From: Roseovarius lutimaris
GTDB lineage: Bacteria; Pseudomonadota; Alphaproteobacteria; Rhodobacterales; Rhodobacteraceae
Reading direction: 5' to 3'
Length of the DNA stretch: 64,000 bases
Assembly (NCBI RefSeq): GCF_900115165.1
Contig: NZ_FOVP01000008.1
Coordinates: 106,860-170,859 of the forward strand
Positions 52,230 through 59,862 of the stretch are shown here, piece after piece; the first letter of the stretch is position 1; each line of letters begins with the position of its first letter. A program made the position numbers and the translations under genes. The notes beneath the pieces were generated by a model. The model searched no databases and was not told the DNA's origin. It saw only the letters and a program-made list of their open reading frames with translations.

Positions 52230-52283
52230 CTCGTCAGGCTCATAACCTGAAGGTCGTAGGTTCAAATCCTACTCCCGCAACCA
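52230..52283 (+). other. 3' fragment of initiator tRNA-fMet (attachment site)
   Basis: From GCTCGTCAGGCTCATAACC through AAGGTCGTAGGTTCAAATCC to TCCCGCAACCA, this is the anticodon-to-CCA portion of an alphaproteobacterial initiator tRNA (anticodon CAT). The 5' half is absent; the preceding bases are AT-rich and unrelated. Such 3' tRNA pieces are left by integrative elements. It overlaps the end of the serine recombinase gene. Confidence 0.8.
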
Positions 52284-53946
52284 GTTTTAGCGAACGCGCA
52301 TTCGCAATAAAGCCCGCCTTTCCGGCGGGCTTTGTCTTTATGAGCATTTCCAATAGCTTACCCCGAAGCTCAAGCTCATGAACCGCCTCGCCGGCGTTCC
52401 ACGACACCACGACCCCCTCGAGCAGGCTGTGTAGTTCGTCCGCTGCTGGACCGGAAACTTCCTCGTCCGTGAGCGTCGCGGTGAGGTTCGCGACATAGCT
52501 GCGATAAAGCCCAGGCAGATCGTCGGGCAGATCGATCGGGACGGGCACCAGTGCCGGGCGCCCGGCCTTGAGCGCGTCGAGTTCCGCATCGAGCGTGTTG
52601 AAATGCGCGATCAGCCCCGACGAGTATTCGCCGTTCTCGACGGCCTTGAGCACATTGGCGCGCGTGGCTTCTTTTGCCTTGATCTGCGCATCGTGCCGAC
52701 GCAACGCGTCTCCGCTGTCGTGCTCTTGCGCTTGCATCTTTTCCGTGAAGCGGGCGCGGAACTGCTCATAGGCCTCCTGCTGCATAAGGCTGCTGCGCAG
52801 GCAGCTCAGGATCGCGTCGGCGGCGTCGGTCTCGCTGAGGCCCGGCATGCCATGACAGACGGCCTCTCCCTTCTCCTTGGCATTGGCGCAATAATAGCGT
52901 CGCCGGTGGCCTTTGCCAGCCACGGTGAGATTGCCGCCGCAGGCCCCACAGGTCAGAAGACCTGACAGAAGATACTTTCGGCGGCGGGTGCTCTGTGCGG
53001 CCCCGGCTCCGGACCGGCCTTCGCGTTCGGCCGTTTTGCGGGTGAGGTCGATCGCCTCTTGCCGCGCCTTTACGGCGGTCCAGAGGCCCTCATCGACAAT
53101 ACGCAGATCCGATGCTTCAAAGAGCTTCCATTCATCCTGCGGGTTCGGGCGCGACAGGCGTTTGCCGGTCTCAGGATGCTTGGTATATCGAGAGCGGTTC
53201 CAGATGCGTCTGCCGATATAAAGCTCGTTATTGAGGATGCCTGTGCCGCGCGCGCGGTTCCCATAGATGGTATTCTGTTTCCAGTGCCCGCTGCCGGCCC
53301 CGCGACCGCGTGGCGCAACGACGCCCTCTGCATTGAGATCAGCGGCGATCTTTTGCGGCGACTTGCCTGCGGCGTATTCCGTGAAGATGCGACGCACAAT
53401 CGCGGCTTCATCGGCATCAATCACAAGTTCGCCCTTGATCACATTACCGGCGTCGTCCCGCTGCGTTTTGTAGCCGTAGGACAAGCCGCCCGCGCTCTTG
53501 CCGGCTTCGATCCTGCCGACAAGCCCCCGATGCGTCTTGAGGGAAAGCTCCTCAAGGAAGATCTGCGCGAAAGTGCCGAGAATGCCGATGTCGAAAATGC
53601 CCAACTTGCCGCGGCGCAACTGGTGCATCTCCGTATCGCAGTGACGCGCTTCCTTGTAAAACCCCATCAGAAACTCAAGGTCGCGCGACAGGCGGTCGAG
53701 ATGTTCGAAGAGCACGATATCGAATTGCTGAGCGCGCATGGCCGCTTGCAGGGCCTCAACGCCAGGCCGCCCTTTGATGGCTCCGCTGAGTGCCATATCG
53801 GAATACACCTGAACGACGGAAAAGCCTTCCCGTTCGGCGTGCGCCCGGCACTCGCGGACCTGATCGTCGATCGACTTGGGGTTCTGCATATCGGTGGAAT
53901 ACCGGGCATAGATGGCCACGCGTTTGGGCTGTTTCGTCTCGATCAT
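52240..53946 (-). CDS. Large serine recombinase (integrase)
   Basis: 568 residues. Resolvase domain (1-150) with YARYSTD (catalytic Ser 17), DIVLFEHLDRLSRDLEF; recombinase domain at about 180-290; zinc ribbon CGACGGNLTVAG...YYCANAKEKGEAVC at about 345-380; coiled coil after 420. The last 13 residues (VAGVGFEPTTFRL) and the TGA stop are read from the antisense of the tRNA fragment, so they come from the attachment site. It integrates or excises mobile DNA. Confidence 0.92.
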   Translation of the reverse strand: MIETKQPKRVAIYARYSTDMQNPKSIDDQVRECRAHAEREGFSVVQVYSDMALSGAIKGRPGVEALQAAMRAQQFDIVLFEHLDRLSRDLEFLMGFYKEARHCDTEMHQLRRGKLGIFDIGILGTFAQIFLEELSLKTHRGLVGRIEAGKSAGGLSYGYKTQRDDAGNVIKGELVIDADEAAIVRRIFTEYAAGKSPQKIAADLNAEGVVAPRGRGAGSGHWKQNTIYGNRARGTGILNNELYIGRRIWNRSRYTKHPETGKRLSRPNPQDEWKLFEASDLRIVDEGLWTAVKARQEAIDLTRKTAEREGRSGAGAAQSTRRRKYLLSGLLTCGACGGNLTVAGKGHRRRYYCANAKEKGEAVCHGMPGLSETDAADAILSCLRSSLMQQEAYEQFRARFTEKMQAQEHDSGDALRRHDAQIKAKEATRANVLKAVENGEYSSGLIAHFNTLDAELDALKAGRPALVPVPIDLPDDLPGLYRSYVANLTATLTDEEVSGPAADELHSLLEGVVVSWNAGEAVHELELRGKLLEMLIKTKPAGKAGFIANARSLKLVAGVGFEPTTFRL

Positions 53947-53991
53947 TCGTCGTCACTCCTTCTATCGCGCAGGCAGGTCATCTTGCGGATC

Positions 53992-54186
53992 TTATGCAGC
54001 CCTGTCCAGCACCCGTCCAAACCCGAGAAAACGGGTGAAATTATGACATCCGTTCCATCTTGCCGCCCGAATCATCCGCCATAACATCCTCACGGCGTCC
54101 GGAGTGTCCTCCTCTTGCTTGCCTTCCTTGGCAACCCGCTTGGCGGCAACTTCGGCGATGAGGTCGATCAGGTTCGTGAGGTGCAT
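53992..54186 (-). CDS. Small hypothetical protein upstream of the recombinase
   Basis: 64 residues with a very good ribosome site (AAGGAG six bases before ATG 54186). Amphipathic helix IDLIAEVAAKRVAKEG, then DTPDAVRMLWRMIRAARW. No family recognised. It ends 45 bases before the recombinase start in the same direction, so it may be an accessory factor of the same element. Confidence 0.6.
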   Translation of the reverse strand: MHLTNLIDLIAEVAAKRVAKEGKQEEDTPDAVRMLWRMIRAARWNGCHNFTRFLGFGRVLDRAA

Positions 54187-54629
54187 TCTCGTCTCCTTCG
54201 GCTGTGGACACGAAACAACCACAGCGTGAAAGACAGATGCCTCGGCAAGTTCGACATCTAAGGCCCGCGTGGTGATATCCACGCGGGCCATTTTTGATAA
54301 AGACAGATCGTGAAGTGCTGCGTGATCGAAATCGGCCCGGTGCTGCGTCCGGCTCCGGCGTTGCAAAAAGCGGGACTTCAACGCTGTTGCGGCGTATGCA
54401 AGGCTGGCGAAATCACATCGCTGCGAACGTCGGTCGGGGCGGGAAATGTGAATTCGTTGCAAGTGCTCGGCTTTCGCCTCAGAAGCGGGAAAGTGGCCGT
54501 TCAGGGGATCAAAGTCCCACCCACTCATGCTGCACCGTCCACCAAAGGCAGCAAAGCGCAGGAAGCGGGCTTTGCGAAGTCCACCAGCTTTCCAGGTACT
54601 AGGTGTAGTGCATGGCTGGCCTCTGGCCC
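54187..54629. other. Stretch without a recognisable gene
   Basis: About 440 bases between the small recombinase-associated gene and a transposase remnant. Apart from one strong hairpin at 54262-54289 I see no gene with a ribosome site. The open frames here are on shadow strands and look like decayed mobile DNA. Confidence 0.5.
54262..54295 (+). terminator. Strong rho-independent terminator
   Basis: GGCCCGCGTGG and CCACGCGGGCC form a perfect 11-bp stem with a 6-base loop, followed by ATTTTT (T at 54291-54295) on the plus strand. No complete plus-strand gene precedes it, so it may belong to a lost gene or block read-through into the recombinase from the other side. Confidence 0.8.
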
Positions 54630-54776
54630 TATCGGCATCACGCTCTCTGGCGCGGGTGGGCGGTAGCGCAGGGCGCTGTGCGGTCTAACTGTGTTGTAGT
54701 GATGTCTCCAACGTTCGATCAAGATCTGGGCTTCGCGTAAAGTGTAAAACAACTCGCCGTTGAGCAGTTCGTGGAA
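54630..54776 (-). pseudogene. IS3-family transposase OrfB C-terminal remnant
   Basis: FHELLNGELFYTLREAQILI, ERWRHHYNTVRPHSALRYRP and PAPESVMP follow one another and match the end of IS3-family integrase-core transposases, which carries the last catalytic Glu in this region. The DDE core is missing. It belongs to a different subgroup from the IS at the right end of the window. Confidence 0.75.
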
Positions 54777-54843
54777 TGCCCGACACGACAACGACCTGAT
54801 GCTAAATCTACAGATCATTCCGCATATAGGACGTTATCCACCC

Positions 54844-55545
54844 TTATCCTGGGGTGCTTTCCCCGCCATTCAGTGATGCGATCAGCGCAGCGCGGTCGAT
54901 GACCACTAACGACCGCCGCAACGTCTGCACCAATTGCCGATCGGCTAGCCGGGCCAAGGTGGCGGTGACAGTAGGTCTTCGGGATTGGATCATCTGAGCC
55001 AATTCCTCATGAGTGAATGGAATCAGTGTTCGTTTCAGCGGTCGAGGCGTGCTCGAATTCGGACTACTTAGTGCCACGAGTAGATGTATCAGGCGTCGCT
55101 CAACGGTTTGGTGCTGAAGCTCCCCTATTCGGAAGTGCATGTCACTCAACCGTCCCACCAACAGACGAATCAGCGCGACGCTAAGCGAAGGGCGTACTTC
55201 GAGCAATGAAAGGAAAGCCGACGTCGGCACCATGATGGTCCGGCTGAGCCTCATCGCCCGCGAAGTCGCATCGAAGTGCCGCAGTGACGTAAGTGTCGAT
55301 AGTCCGATTATGCTGCCCTTGAGATGGATGCGGATGACAGTTTCGCCGCCCGCGGCGTTGACATAGGAGGTTTTGACCAGACCCGACATCAGGATGTGGA
55401 TCTGCGCGGCAGTTTCGTGTTGTTCGACGATGGGGTCGCCAGCTTCAAACACAGCCTCTCGACCAATGGCCGCGATAGCTGTGATATCACTGGGGCTAAG
55501 TACTGGACCAAGACTGTTCTCTGGGTTCAGAGTATATTCGCACAT
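54844..55545 (-). CDS. Crp/Fnr family transcriptional regulator
   Basis: 233 residues. Cyclic-nucleotide-binding fold at about 25-145 (ILMSGLVKTSYVNAAGGETVIRIHLKGSIIG) and a C-terminal winged helix (FTHEELAQMIQSRRPTVTATLARL). It lacks the Fnr cysteine cluster and the full cAMP motif, so the ligand is unknown. GAAGGA precedes ATG 55545. It is divergent from the exported amidase, its probable target. Confidence 0.88.
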   Translation of the reverse strand: MCEYTLNPENSLGPVLSPSDITAIAAIGREAVFEAGDPIVEQHETAAQIHILMSGLVKTSYVNAAGGETVIRIHLKGSIIGLSTLTSLRHFDATSRAMRLSRTIMVPTSAFLSLLEVRPSLSVALIRLLVGRLSDMHFRIGELQHQTVERRLIHLLVALSSPNSSTPRPLKRTLIPFTHEELAQMIQSRRPTVTATLARLADRQLVQTLRRSLVVIDRAALIASLNGGESTPG

Positions 55546-55785
55546 CTCAATATTTCCTTCTTCAACGGATCAGAGGTTGGCAGCCTCGCCTCCGCTAAGT
55601 GGGCTGTGCGATCCGCGCAAAAACCTACTAACATTAAGACTATCGCATTTCTTTAATCAGACGCGAGCGCGAGATGAAAACATTTTCAGTTGTGTCAGCC
55701 GGCTTACAGATCAAGACGTCGAGGTGAACTAATCTCCAACTCAGGTACACAACCAAAACGAAGGAAATAAAAGGAGGAGCTGGGA

Positions 55786-57318
55786 ATGAATGACAATGGC
55801 AACAACGAATGGAGCCGTCGTGAGATGTTGGCGGGGGTCAGCGGAGTAGCACTTGCAGTTGGAGCCGGAGGTTTCGGTCTTTCGGGGACGGCAAATGCCC
55901 AGCCTACCCCGGGTCTGCCTCAGTCCGTGACTGCAGCGGGTGAGGCATTTCGTTCAGGATCGCTGTCATGTCGCGAACTGACGCAAACCTATCTTAATTG
56001 TATCGCCGAGTTTGAGCCAAAGCTGAACGCGTTCATATCAATCCTAAATGACGAAGCCCTTGCGACCGCCGAAGAGCGGGATGCTGAACTTGCTGCAGGT
56101 CAGGACCGCGGCCCTCTTCACGGCATACCCATCGTGGTCAAGGATCTGTTTGAAGTCGCCGGGACGTTCACCACCGTCGGATCTGAGGCATTTGCAGACC
56201 GGATGTCCGATAGCGATGCCACGATCATCCGAAAATTGAAAGATGCTGGCTGCGTTATCATTGGCAAAACCAACATGAATGCTTTTGCGGCAGGTGTGTC
56301 AGGCACAAACTCGACGTTTGGCGACGTCCATAACCCTTGGGATTTGGAGCGATCCCCCGGAGGATCATCAAGCGGGACAGGAGCGGCAATCGCAGCAGGT
56401 CTCTGCCTTGGGGGGCCGGGCACCGACACCGGTGGTTCAATCCGAGTTCCCGCCTCTTGGCTTGGAATTGCGGGCATTCGTCCGACATCCGGTCTCGTCA
56501 GTCTCAACGGCGTTTACCCTCGCTCTCACAGTCTTGATACCGCCGGGCCGCTTGCGCGGAATATTCGCGACCTGGCAATTTTTCTTGATGTGATGGCAGG
56601 CTTTGATCCCAATGATCCAAACTCTTCACTCGCCCAACCTCGGCTCAGCTACACTAAAAACCTTGACAAGGGCGTGAAGGGTCTGAGGATTGGTTTGGTA
56701 GAGAACTATTCACTTACCGATATCGATGCGCCGGTCGAAGAATCTGTTCGCGCGGCAGCCGATACCTTTGCTAGCCTTGGCGCTGAGATTGTGAATATCA
56801 AGGTTCCGTTGCTTCAGGGCCAGCTTAACTATGCTGCGTTGTTCAGCGAAATCCTGCTTTACGAATTCAATCAGATACTTGGCGATCAGTTTCGTTCGAC
56901 CCCTGATGCCGAACGTTTATTCGGACCAATCGTCACGTCCAACATTGCGGATGGATCGGCGGTAACGCGAGAGCAGTATGAGGCGCGAATCGCAGAGCGA
57001 CCCGGCGTGCTGGCAGAGATCAAGGAGGTATTCGAATCGGTTGATGCCATTTTGACACCATCACTGCCAACAACGGCACCGCTTCTGAATGCCGCCGCAC
57101 AGGACTTTGGCCGTGGTCGGCAATTCACGATCCCATTTAGCTATACCGGATTGCCTTCAGTCGCAGTACCTTGTGGTTTTTCCCCCGAGGGTATGCCAAT
57201 CGGCCTTCAGCTTGTCGGCGACCATTTTCAGGAAGGGTTGCTATTACAGATGGCTGCTGCTTTTGAAGCGGCCACAGACTTTGGCATGCAAAGGCCTCCG
57301 ATCTTCTGTAAAGGATGA
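55786..57318 (+). CDS. Tat-exported amidase signature family enzyme
   Basis: 510 residues. The N-terminus has a twin-arginine signal (WSRREMLAGVSGVALAVGAG, cleavage near ANA-Q). The Ser-cisSer-Lys triad is visible: Lys in PIVVKDLFE, cis-Ser in SPGGSSSGTGAAI and nucleophile Ser in GPGTDTGGSIRVPA. It resembles GatA-type amidases but is exported, so it hydrolyses an amide outside the cytoplasm. AGGAGG lies before the ATG. Codon use is less GC-rich than the core genes. Confidence 0.9.
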   Translation: MNDNGNNEWSRREMLAGVSGVALAVGAGGFGLSGTANAQPTPGLPQSVTAAGEAFRSGSLSCRELTQTYLNCIAEFEPKLNAFISILNDEALATAEERDAELAAGQDRGPLHGIPIVVKDLFEVAGTFTTVGSEAFADRMSDSDATIIRKLKDAGCVIIGKTNMNAFAAGVSGTNSTFGDVHNPWDLERSPGGSSSGTGAAIAAGLCLGGPGTDTGGSIRVPASWLGIAGIRPTSGLVSLNGVYPRSHSLDTAGPLARNIRDLAIFLDVMAGFDPNDPNSSLAQPRLSYTKNLDKGVKGLRIGLVENYSLTDIDAPVEESVRAAADTFASLGAEIVNIKVPLLQGQLNYAALFSEILLYEFNQILGDQFRSTPDAERLFGPIVTSNIADGSAVTREQYEARIAERPGVLAEIKEVFESVDAILTPSLPTTAPLLNAAAQDFGRGRQFTIPFSYTGLPSVAVPCGFSPEGMPIGLQLVGDHFQEGLLLQMAAAFEAATDFGMQRPPIFCKG

Positions 57319-57491
57319 TTGCAGGGAAAAATCCTAACATAGCGGACATTCACTTCGTGCAAGTAAGTGGCTGCTATGTGCGCACACCGACGTTTTAGTC
57401 GAGCAAATGCTGCGCCATGCGCGAACGGCTGCTTCGACGGGCCGCACCGCAGCATTCGGACAGTGGGGCCAAGGTCGGCTCGGGGCCGTGA

Positions 57492-57527
57492 GTGACAGGA
57501 CCGCCAACGGCGGCCCCGTCACATTTT
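57492..57527 (+). terminator. Probable terminator after the amidase gene
   Basis: GTGAC / GTCAC outer and CCGCC / GGCGG inner arms with loop AAC, followed by ATTTT. It lies about 175 bases after the amidase stop. Confidence 0.5.
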
Positions 57528-57546
57528 ATGTTGTCACGCCCTCACC

Positions 57547-57648
57547 TTAAAAACCCATGATCGTGGCGGATAGAGCGTTCCATTGTGCGACAAGCCGCGT
57601 GAGATCGCGGGCCTGGCGGAGTGTGGTTTTCTCTGCGACCGCCATCAT
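57547..57648 (-). CDS. Very short possible gene, 33 codons
   Basis: ATG at 57648 overlaps the stop of the upstream frame (ATGA) and gives MMAVAEKTTLRQARDL plus a helical tail ending TIMGF. It may be a real coupled microprotein or chance. Confidence 0.3.
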   Translation of the reverse strand: MMAVAEKTTLRQARDLTRLVAQWNALSATIMGF

Positions 57649-58042
57649 GCCACGTCTCCGAGGGTTGTGATGCCTGCGAGACGCAATGCTTCCAGCGCAC
57701 GCAGACCGCGGTCGAGTGCTTCCGCACAGAGCATCGCGCGGGTTGCACTCGGATCGTCCGGGTGCAGCGTTGAGAACAGCCACGCCTCCTGGCCTTCAAG
57801 CAGACTGGCGTAACTTCCATTTAAGAGGCGGTTCAATGCAGCAAGGGTGTTACGCCGGGCCGCAATATTACCGCCCTTTCGCGCTGTGACGACCACCGCC
57901 AGGGCACGCTTCTGCCAGGACTCGCCGCCGAGGAGGCTGGCTTCAGGATGAGAGCATCGCCCTCATCCTGAAGCCAGCGCAAAAAATCGCTGGCTCTGTT
58001 CATATGCCGGAGCAAGGCATTTATGTTTGTTGAGTGTTTCAT
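57645..58042 (-). pseudogene. Small hypothetical gene with apparent frameshift
   Basis: ATG 58042 follows AAAGGTGA and gives MKHSTNINALLRHMNRASDF; coding-like sequence continues in another frame as LLGGESWQKRALAVVV and then NIAARRNTLAALNRLLNGSY to 57645. The two frames join near 57930-57960, right beside a perfect 17-bp inverted repeat. Either one base is lost (gene broken or sequence error) or two overlapping small genes exist. Family not recognised; part of the minus-strand operon of the mobilization module. Confidence 0.5.
57936..57978. repeat. Perfect 17-bp inverted repeat inside coding sequence
   Basis: GCTGGCTTCAGGATGAG (57936-57952) and CTCATCCTGAAGCCAGC (57962-57978), 9-base loop. 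It sits where the reading frame appears to shift. Confidence 0.85.
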
Positions 58043-58254
58043 TGGGGATCACCTTTCGTGGTGCGCGGGCCCACCATGAGCCGCGTCAGAGAACCCCTGT
58101 TCCGGATACGAATAGCGGCGCGGGTCTGTCCTGCGCGGCCTCGCAAAGAGGGCCGCGCAGGATCAGAGCCGGACACGCCTTCAACAAAGCAACAAAAAGA
58201 GAGTTGAACGTTGGCGTGCCCGCCTGAGCGGACTGACGTCCGCACAGATCTTGA

Positions 58255-58698
58255 TCAGATACGCTGGCGCAATTCGTCGACCGCGCGGATGGCGTGCATC
58301 AGATCATGAACATCCAAAAGCGCCTGGTTGAACTCAAGCAGAAAGGGTAAAGCGCGCGCGAGCGCTTCTGCTTCTGGGGCCCGATGCAATTGCGTTATCG
58401 TGCCGCCGCCGTCGGTGTGACATTCATCGGCGACGAACTGTTCGACATTTGTCGAGCCGTCGAGGATCAGGCGGAAGACTTTTTCGATAAGCACATCGAG
58501 TTCGCTCAGGGTTTCCTTATCGAAGATGCGGCGGTGTTCGATGGCGGCGATCAGGCGCTTGGGGCCGCTTCGCTCCCTTGGCTGCAAGCTCGGGATGATA
58601 TCCGTGTTCAGAGCGGTAACGCAGTCGCGCGAGGCAGCGAAGGCCTGCGCTGCGCGTCCCTCGATGGTGTCGCATGTATGGGGGTCTGGATGATGCAT
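58255..58698 (-). CDS. Hypothetical protein of the mobilization operon
   Basis: 147 residues, helical and acidic (LIAAIEHRRIFDKETLSELD, FLLEFNQALLDVHDLMHAIR). AAGGA precedes ATG 58698. No family recognised. It follows the 58719-58958 gene by 20 bases on the same strand, in a run of small genes upstream of the relaxase and divergent from it. Confidence 0.6.
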   Translation of the reverse strand: MHHPDPHTCDTIEGRAAQAFAASRDCVTALNTDIIPSLQPRERSGPKRLIAAIEHRRIFDKETLSELDVLIEKVFRLILDGSTNVEQFVADECHTDGGGTITQLHRAPEAEALARALPFLLEFNQALLDVHDLMHAIRAVDELRQRI

Positions 58699-58718
58699 TT
58701 TATATTCCTTGCTTTGGT

Positions 58719-58958
58719 TTAGGGGGTGGCAACACGCGAACCGCGGTTCCGCTCCGGAAAACCGCGCGCCGCTTGTTGCCGTTCCCGGTTTTGATCCCGC
58801 AGACGTTGTGCGTTGATTGCCGATGGTGCTGTGTTTCCGTGTGCCCGTCGCGTGGCTTTGACGGACAGAAGTCGCTGCACGAGTTTTGCCTCAAGGTGAC
58901 CCGTGATGGGGGTCCCTGTTTCCGGGTCCGGCTCAAATCCGGGGTGATTAACGCTCAC
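58719..58958 (-). CDS. Small basic hypothetical protein
   Basis: 79 residues, GTG start whose bases overlap the stop of the upstream gene (GTGA). Rich in Arg and Gln in the middle (SAINAQRLRDQNRERQQAAR). Coding status rests mainly on the tight overlap. Confidence 0.45.
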   Translation of the reverse strand: MSVNHPGFEPDPETGTPITGHLEAKLVQRLLSVKATRRAHGNTAPSAINAQRLRDQNRERQQAARGFPERNRGSRVATP

Positions 58959-59254
58959 GATAATGGCGCGCGTGCCGATGAAACGGGTACGGCAGGTAAG
59001 ACCGGCTTGTGCCTTTGCCCGTCCCCCCTTGACGTGAATCTCAAAGCCGCGATTTGCCGGGTCATTGCTCCGGTGCCGTATGCGATCTCGACGAACTTTC
59101 GCCCGCCAAACCAGCGAACGCCCATCACGAGGCAGGGGCGGCGCTTTGCCTTCGCGTCGGGGTTGTCAGGATCATCGACGGGAAAACGGAACCGGACGAC
59201 ATCGCCAGTTGTGAGGCCGACCTGCCAGGACGTGAGGTTTGATGTGGATTGCAT
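58955..59254 (-). CDS. PemK/MazF-fold-like small protein
   Basis: 99 residues. GDVVRFRFPVDD followed by KRRPCLVMGV and FVEIAYGTG recall the SH3-like barrel of PemK/MazF toxins and related plasmid proteins. GGAG six bases before ATG 59254 supports this start over ATG 59266. No antitoxin-like gene is directly beside it, so a toxin role is only a suggestion. First gene of the minus-strand operon. Confidence 0.5.
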   Translation of the reverse strand: MQSTSNLTSWQVGLTTGDVVRFRFPVDDPDNPDAKAKRRPCLVMGVRWFGGRKFVEIAYGTGAMTRQIAALRFTSRGDGQRHKPVLPAVPVSSARAPLS

Positions 59255-59308
59255 TGACGTCTCCATTCAGAGTTAGGGTGATGACGCCCGGCTGGATCAA
59301 TTCCGGAA

Positions 59309-59363
59309 GGCCGTAATCCCGTGCTGCGCGTCAACAACGCGCGTGCAGCACGGGATTACGGCC
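59309..59363. repeat. Perfect 19-bp inverted repeat
   Basis: GGCCGTAATCCCGTGCTGC (59309-59327) and GCAGCACGGGATTACGGCC (59345-59363), with a 17-base centre that adds GCG/CGC pairs. It lies between the two divergent transcription units of the mobilization module and 55 bases before the small-gene operon start. Confidence 0.9.
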
Positions 59364-59712
59364 AAACCTCTAATGTTTGAGCGGTTCAACCTCTGGGTAG
59401 CGAACCCCAAGGGGGTGGTGTTTCCACTGCCAGGTATTCGGGGGAGAGCGTCGAGAGGGCAGCCCCCTTTCGATCCCGCGTGGGCAGCGCGAGCAGGTGG
59501 GGGCTTGGGGGAGGAGTGCGGAACGACGCTCCCCCGGGATCAGGGGGTCTTGGGGCGTGCGGAACGGTCCCCAAGCCTGCCGGGTAGGCGCCAGGGGGTG
59601 CAGGGGGAGTGGCGAACGACGACCCTGCCTTGGGGTGTCCAGAGGGGGCGGTGCGCCTCTTTGGTCCCGCCGAAGGCGCGGGGTTCCGGGGCGGAGCCCC
59701 GGGCGAACGGGC

Positions 59713-59752
59713 AGGACGAATGGCAGGCACCGCAGGTGCCAGAATTCGTCCT
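59713..59752. repeat. Imperfect inverted repeat before the relaxase gene
   Basis: AGGACGAA (59713-59720) and TTCGTCCT (59745-59752) enclose GGCACC GCA GGTGCC. Typical size and place for a relaxase recognition hairpin; nic site not identifiable. Confidence 0.6.
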
Positions 59753-59862
59753 GTTTAGTGAGTAATGGCCCCGCACCTGCCGCAAACGCTTTCACCTGAA
59801 ATCTTCTTCCGACAAATTCCACATAGCACCAAGTCCTGAACCTCAGCTTTTGGAGGTCAGGA

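Larger units (their letters stand above)
59267..59862. other. Non-coding region upstream of the relaxase, candidate oriT
   Basis: About 600 bases. It holds a perfect 19-bp inverted repeat (59309-59363), a stretch strongly G-rich on the plus strand (about 59500-59720), a GGGGC/GCCCC hairpin near 59690 and an imperfect 40-base inverted repeat (59713-59752) about 110 bases before the relaxase start. Open frames here look like composition artefacts. Transfer origins usually sit just upstream of relaxase genes. Confidence 0.5.

Noticed and set aside
52240..52278. Recombinase C-terminal tail as a conserved domain
   Set aside because: The residues are the antisense translation of a tRNA fragment, so conservation in databases reflects tRNA sequence and not protein function.
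58955..59254. Complete toxin-antitoxin pair
   Set aside because: The PemK-like protein has no adjacent AbrB- or RHH-type antitoxin; the overlapping gene downstream is Arg-rich and unlike known antitoxins.
59343..59765. 140-codon plus-strand open frame before the relaxase
   Set aside because: Composition is driven by G-rich repeats and hairpins, there is no ribosome site, and open frames exist on both strands. Treated as the oriT candidate region.
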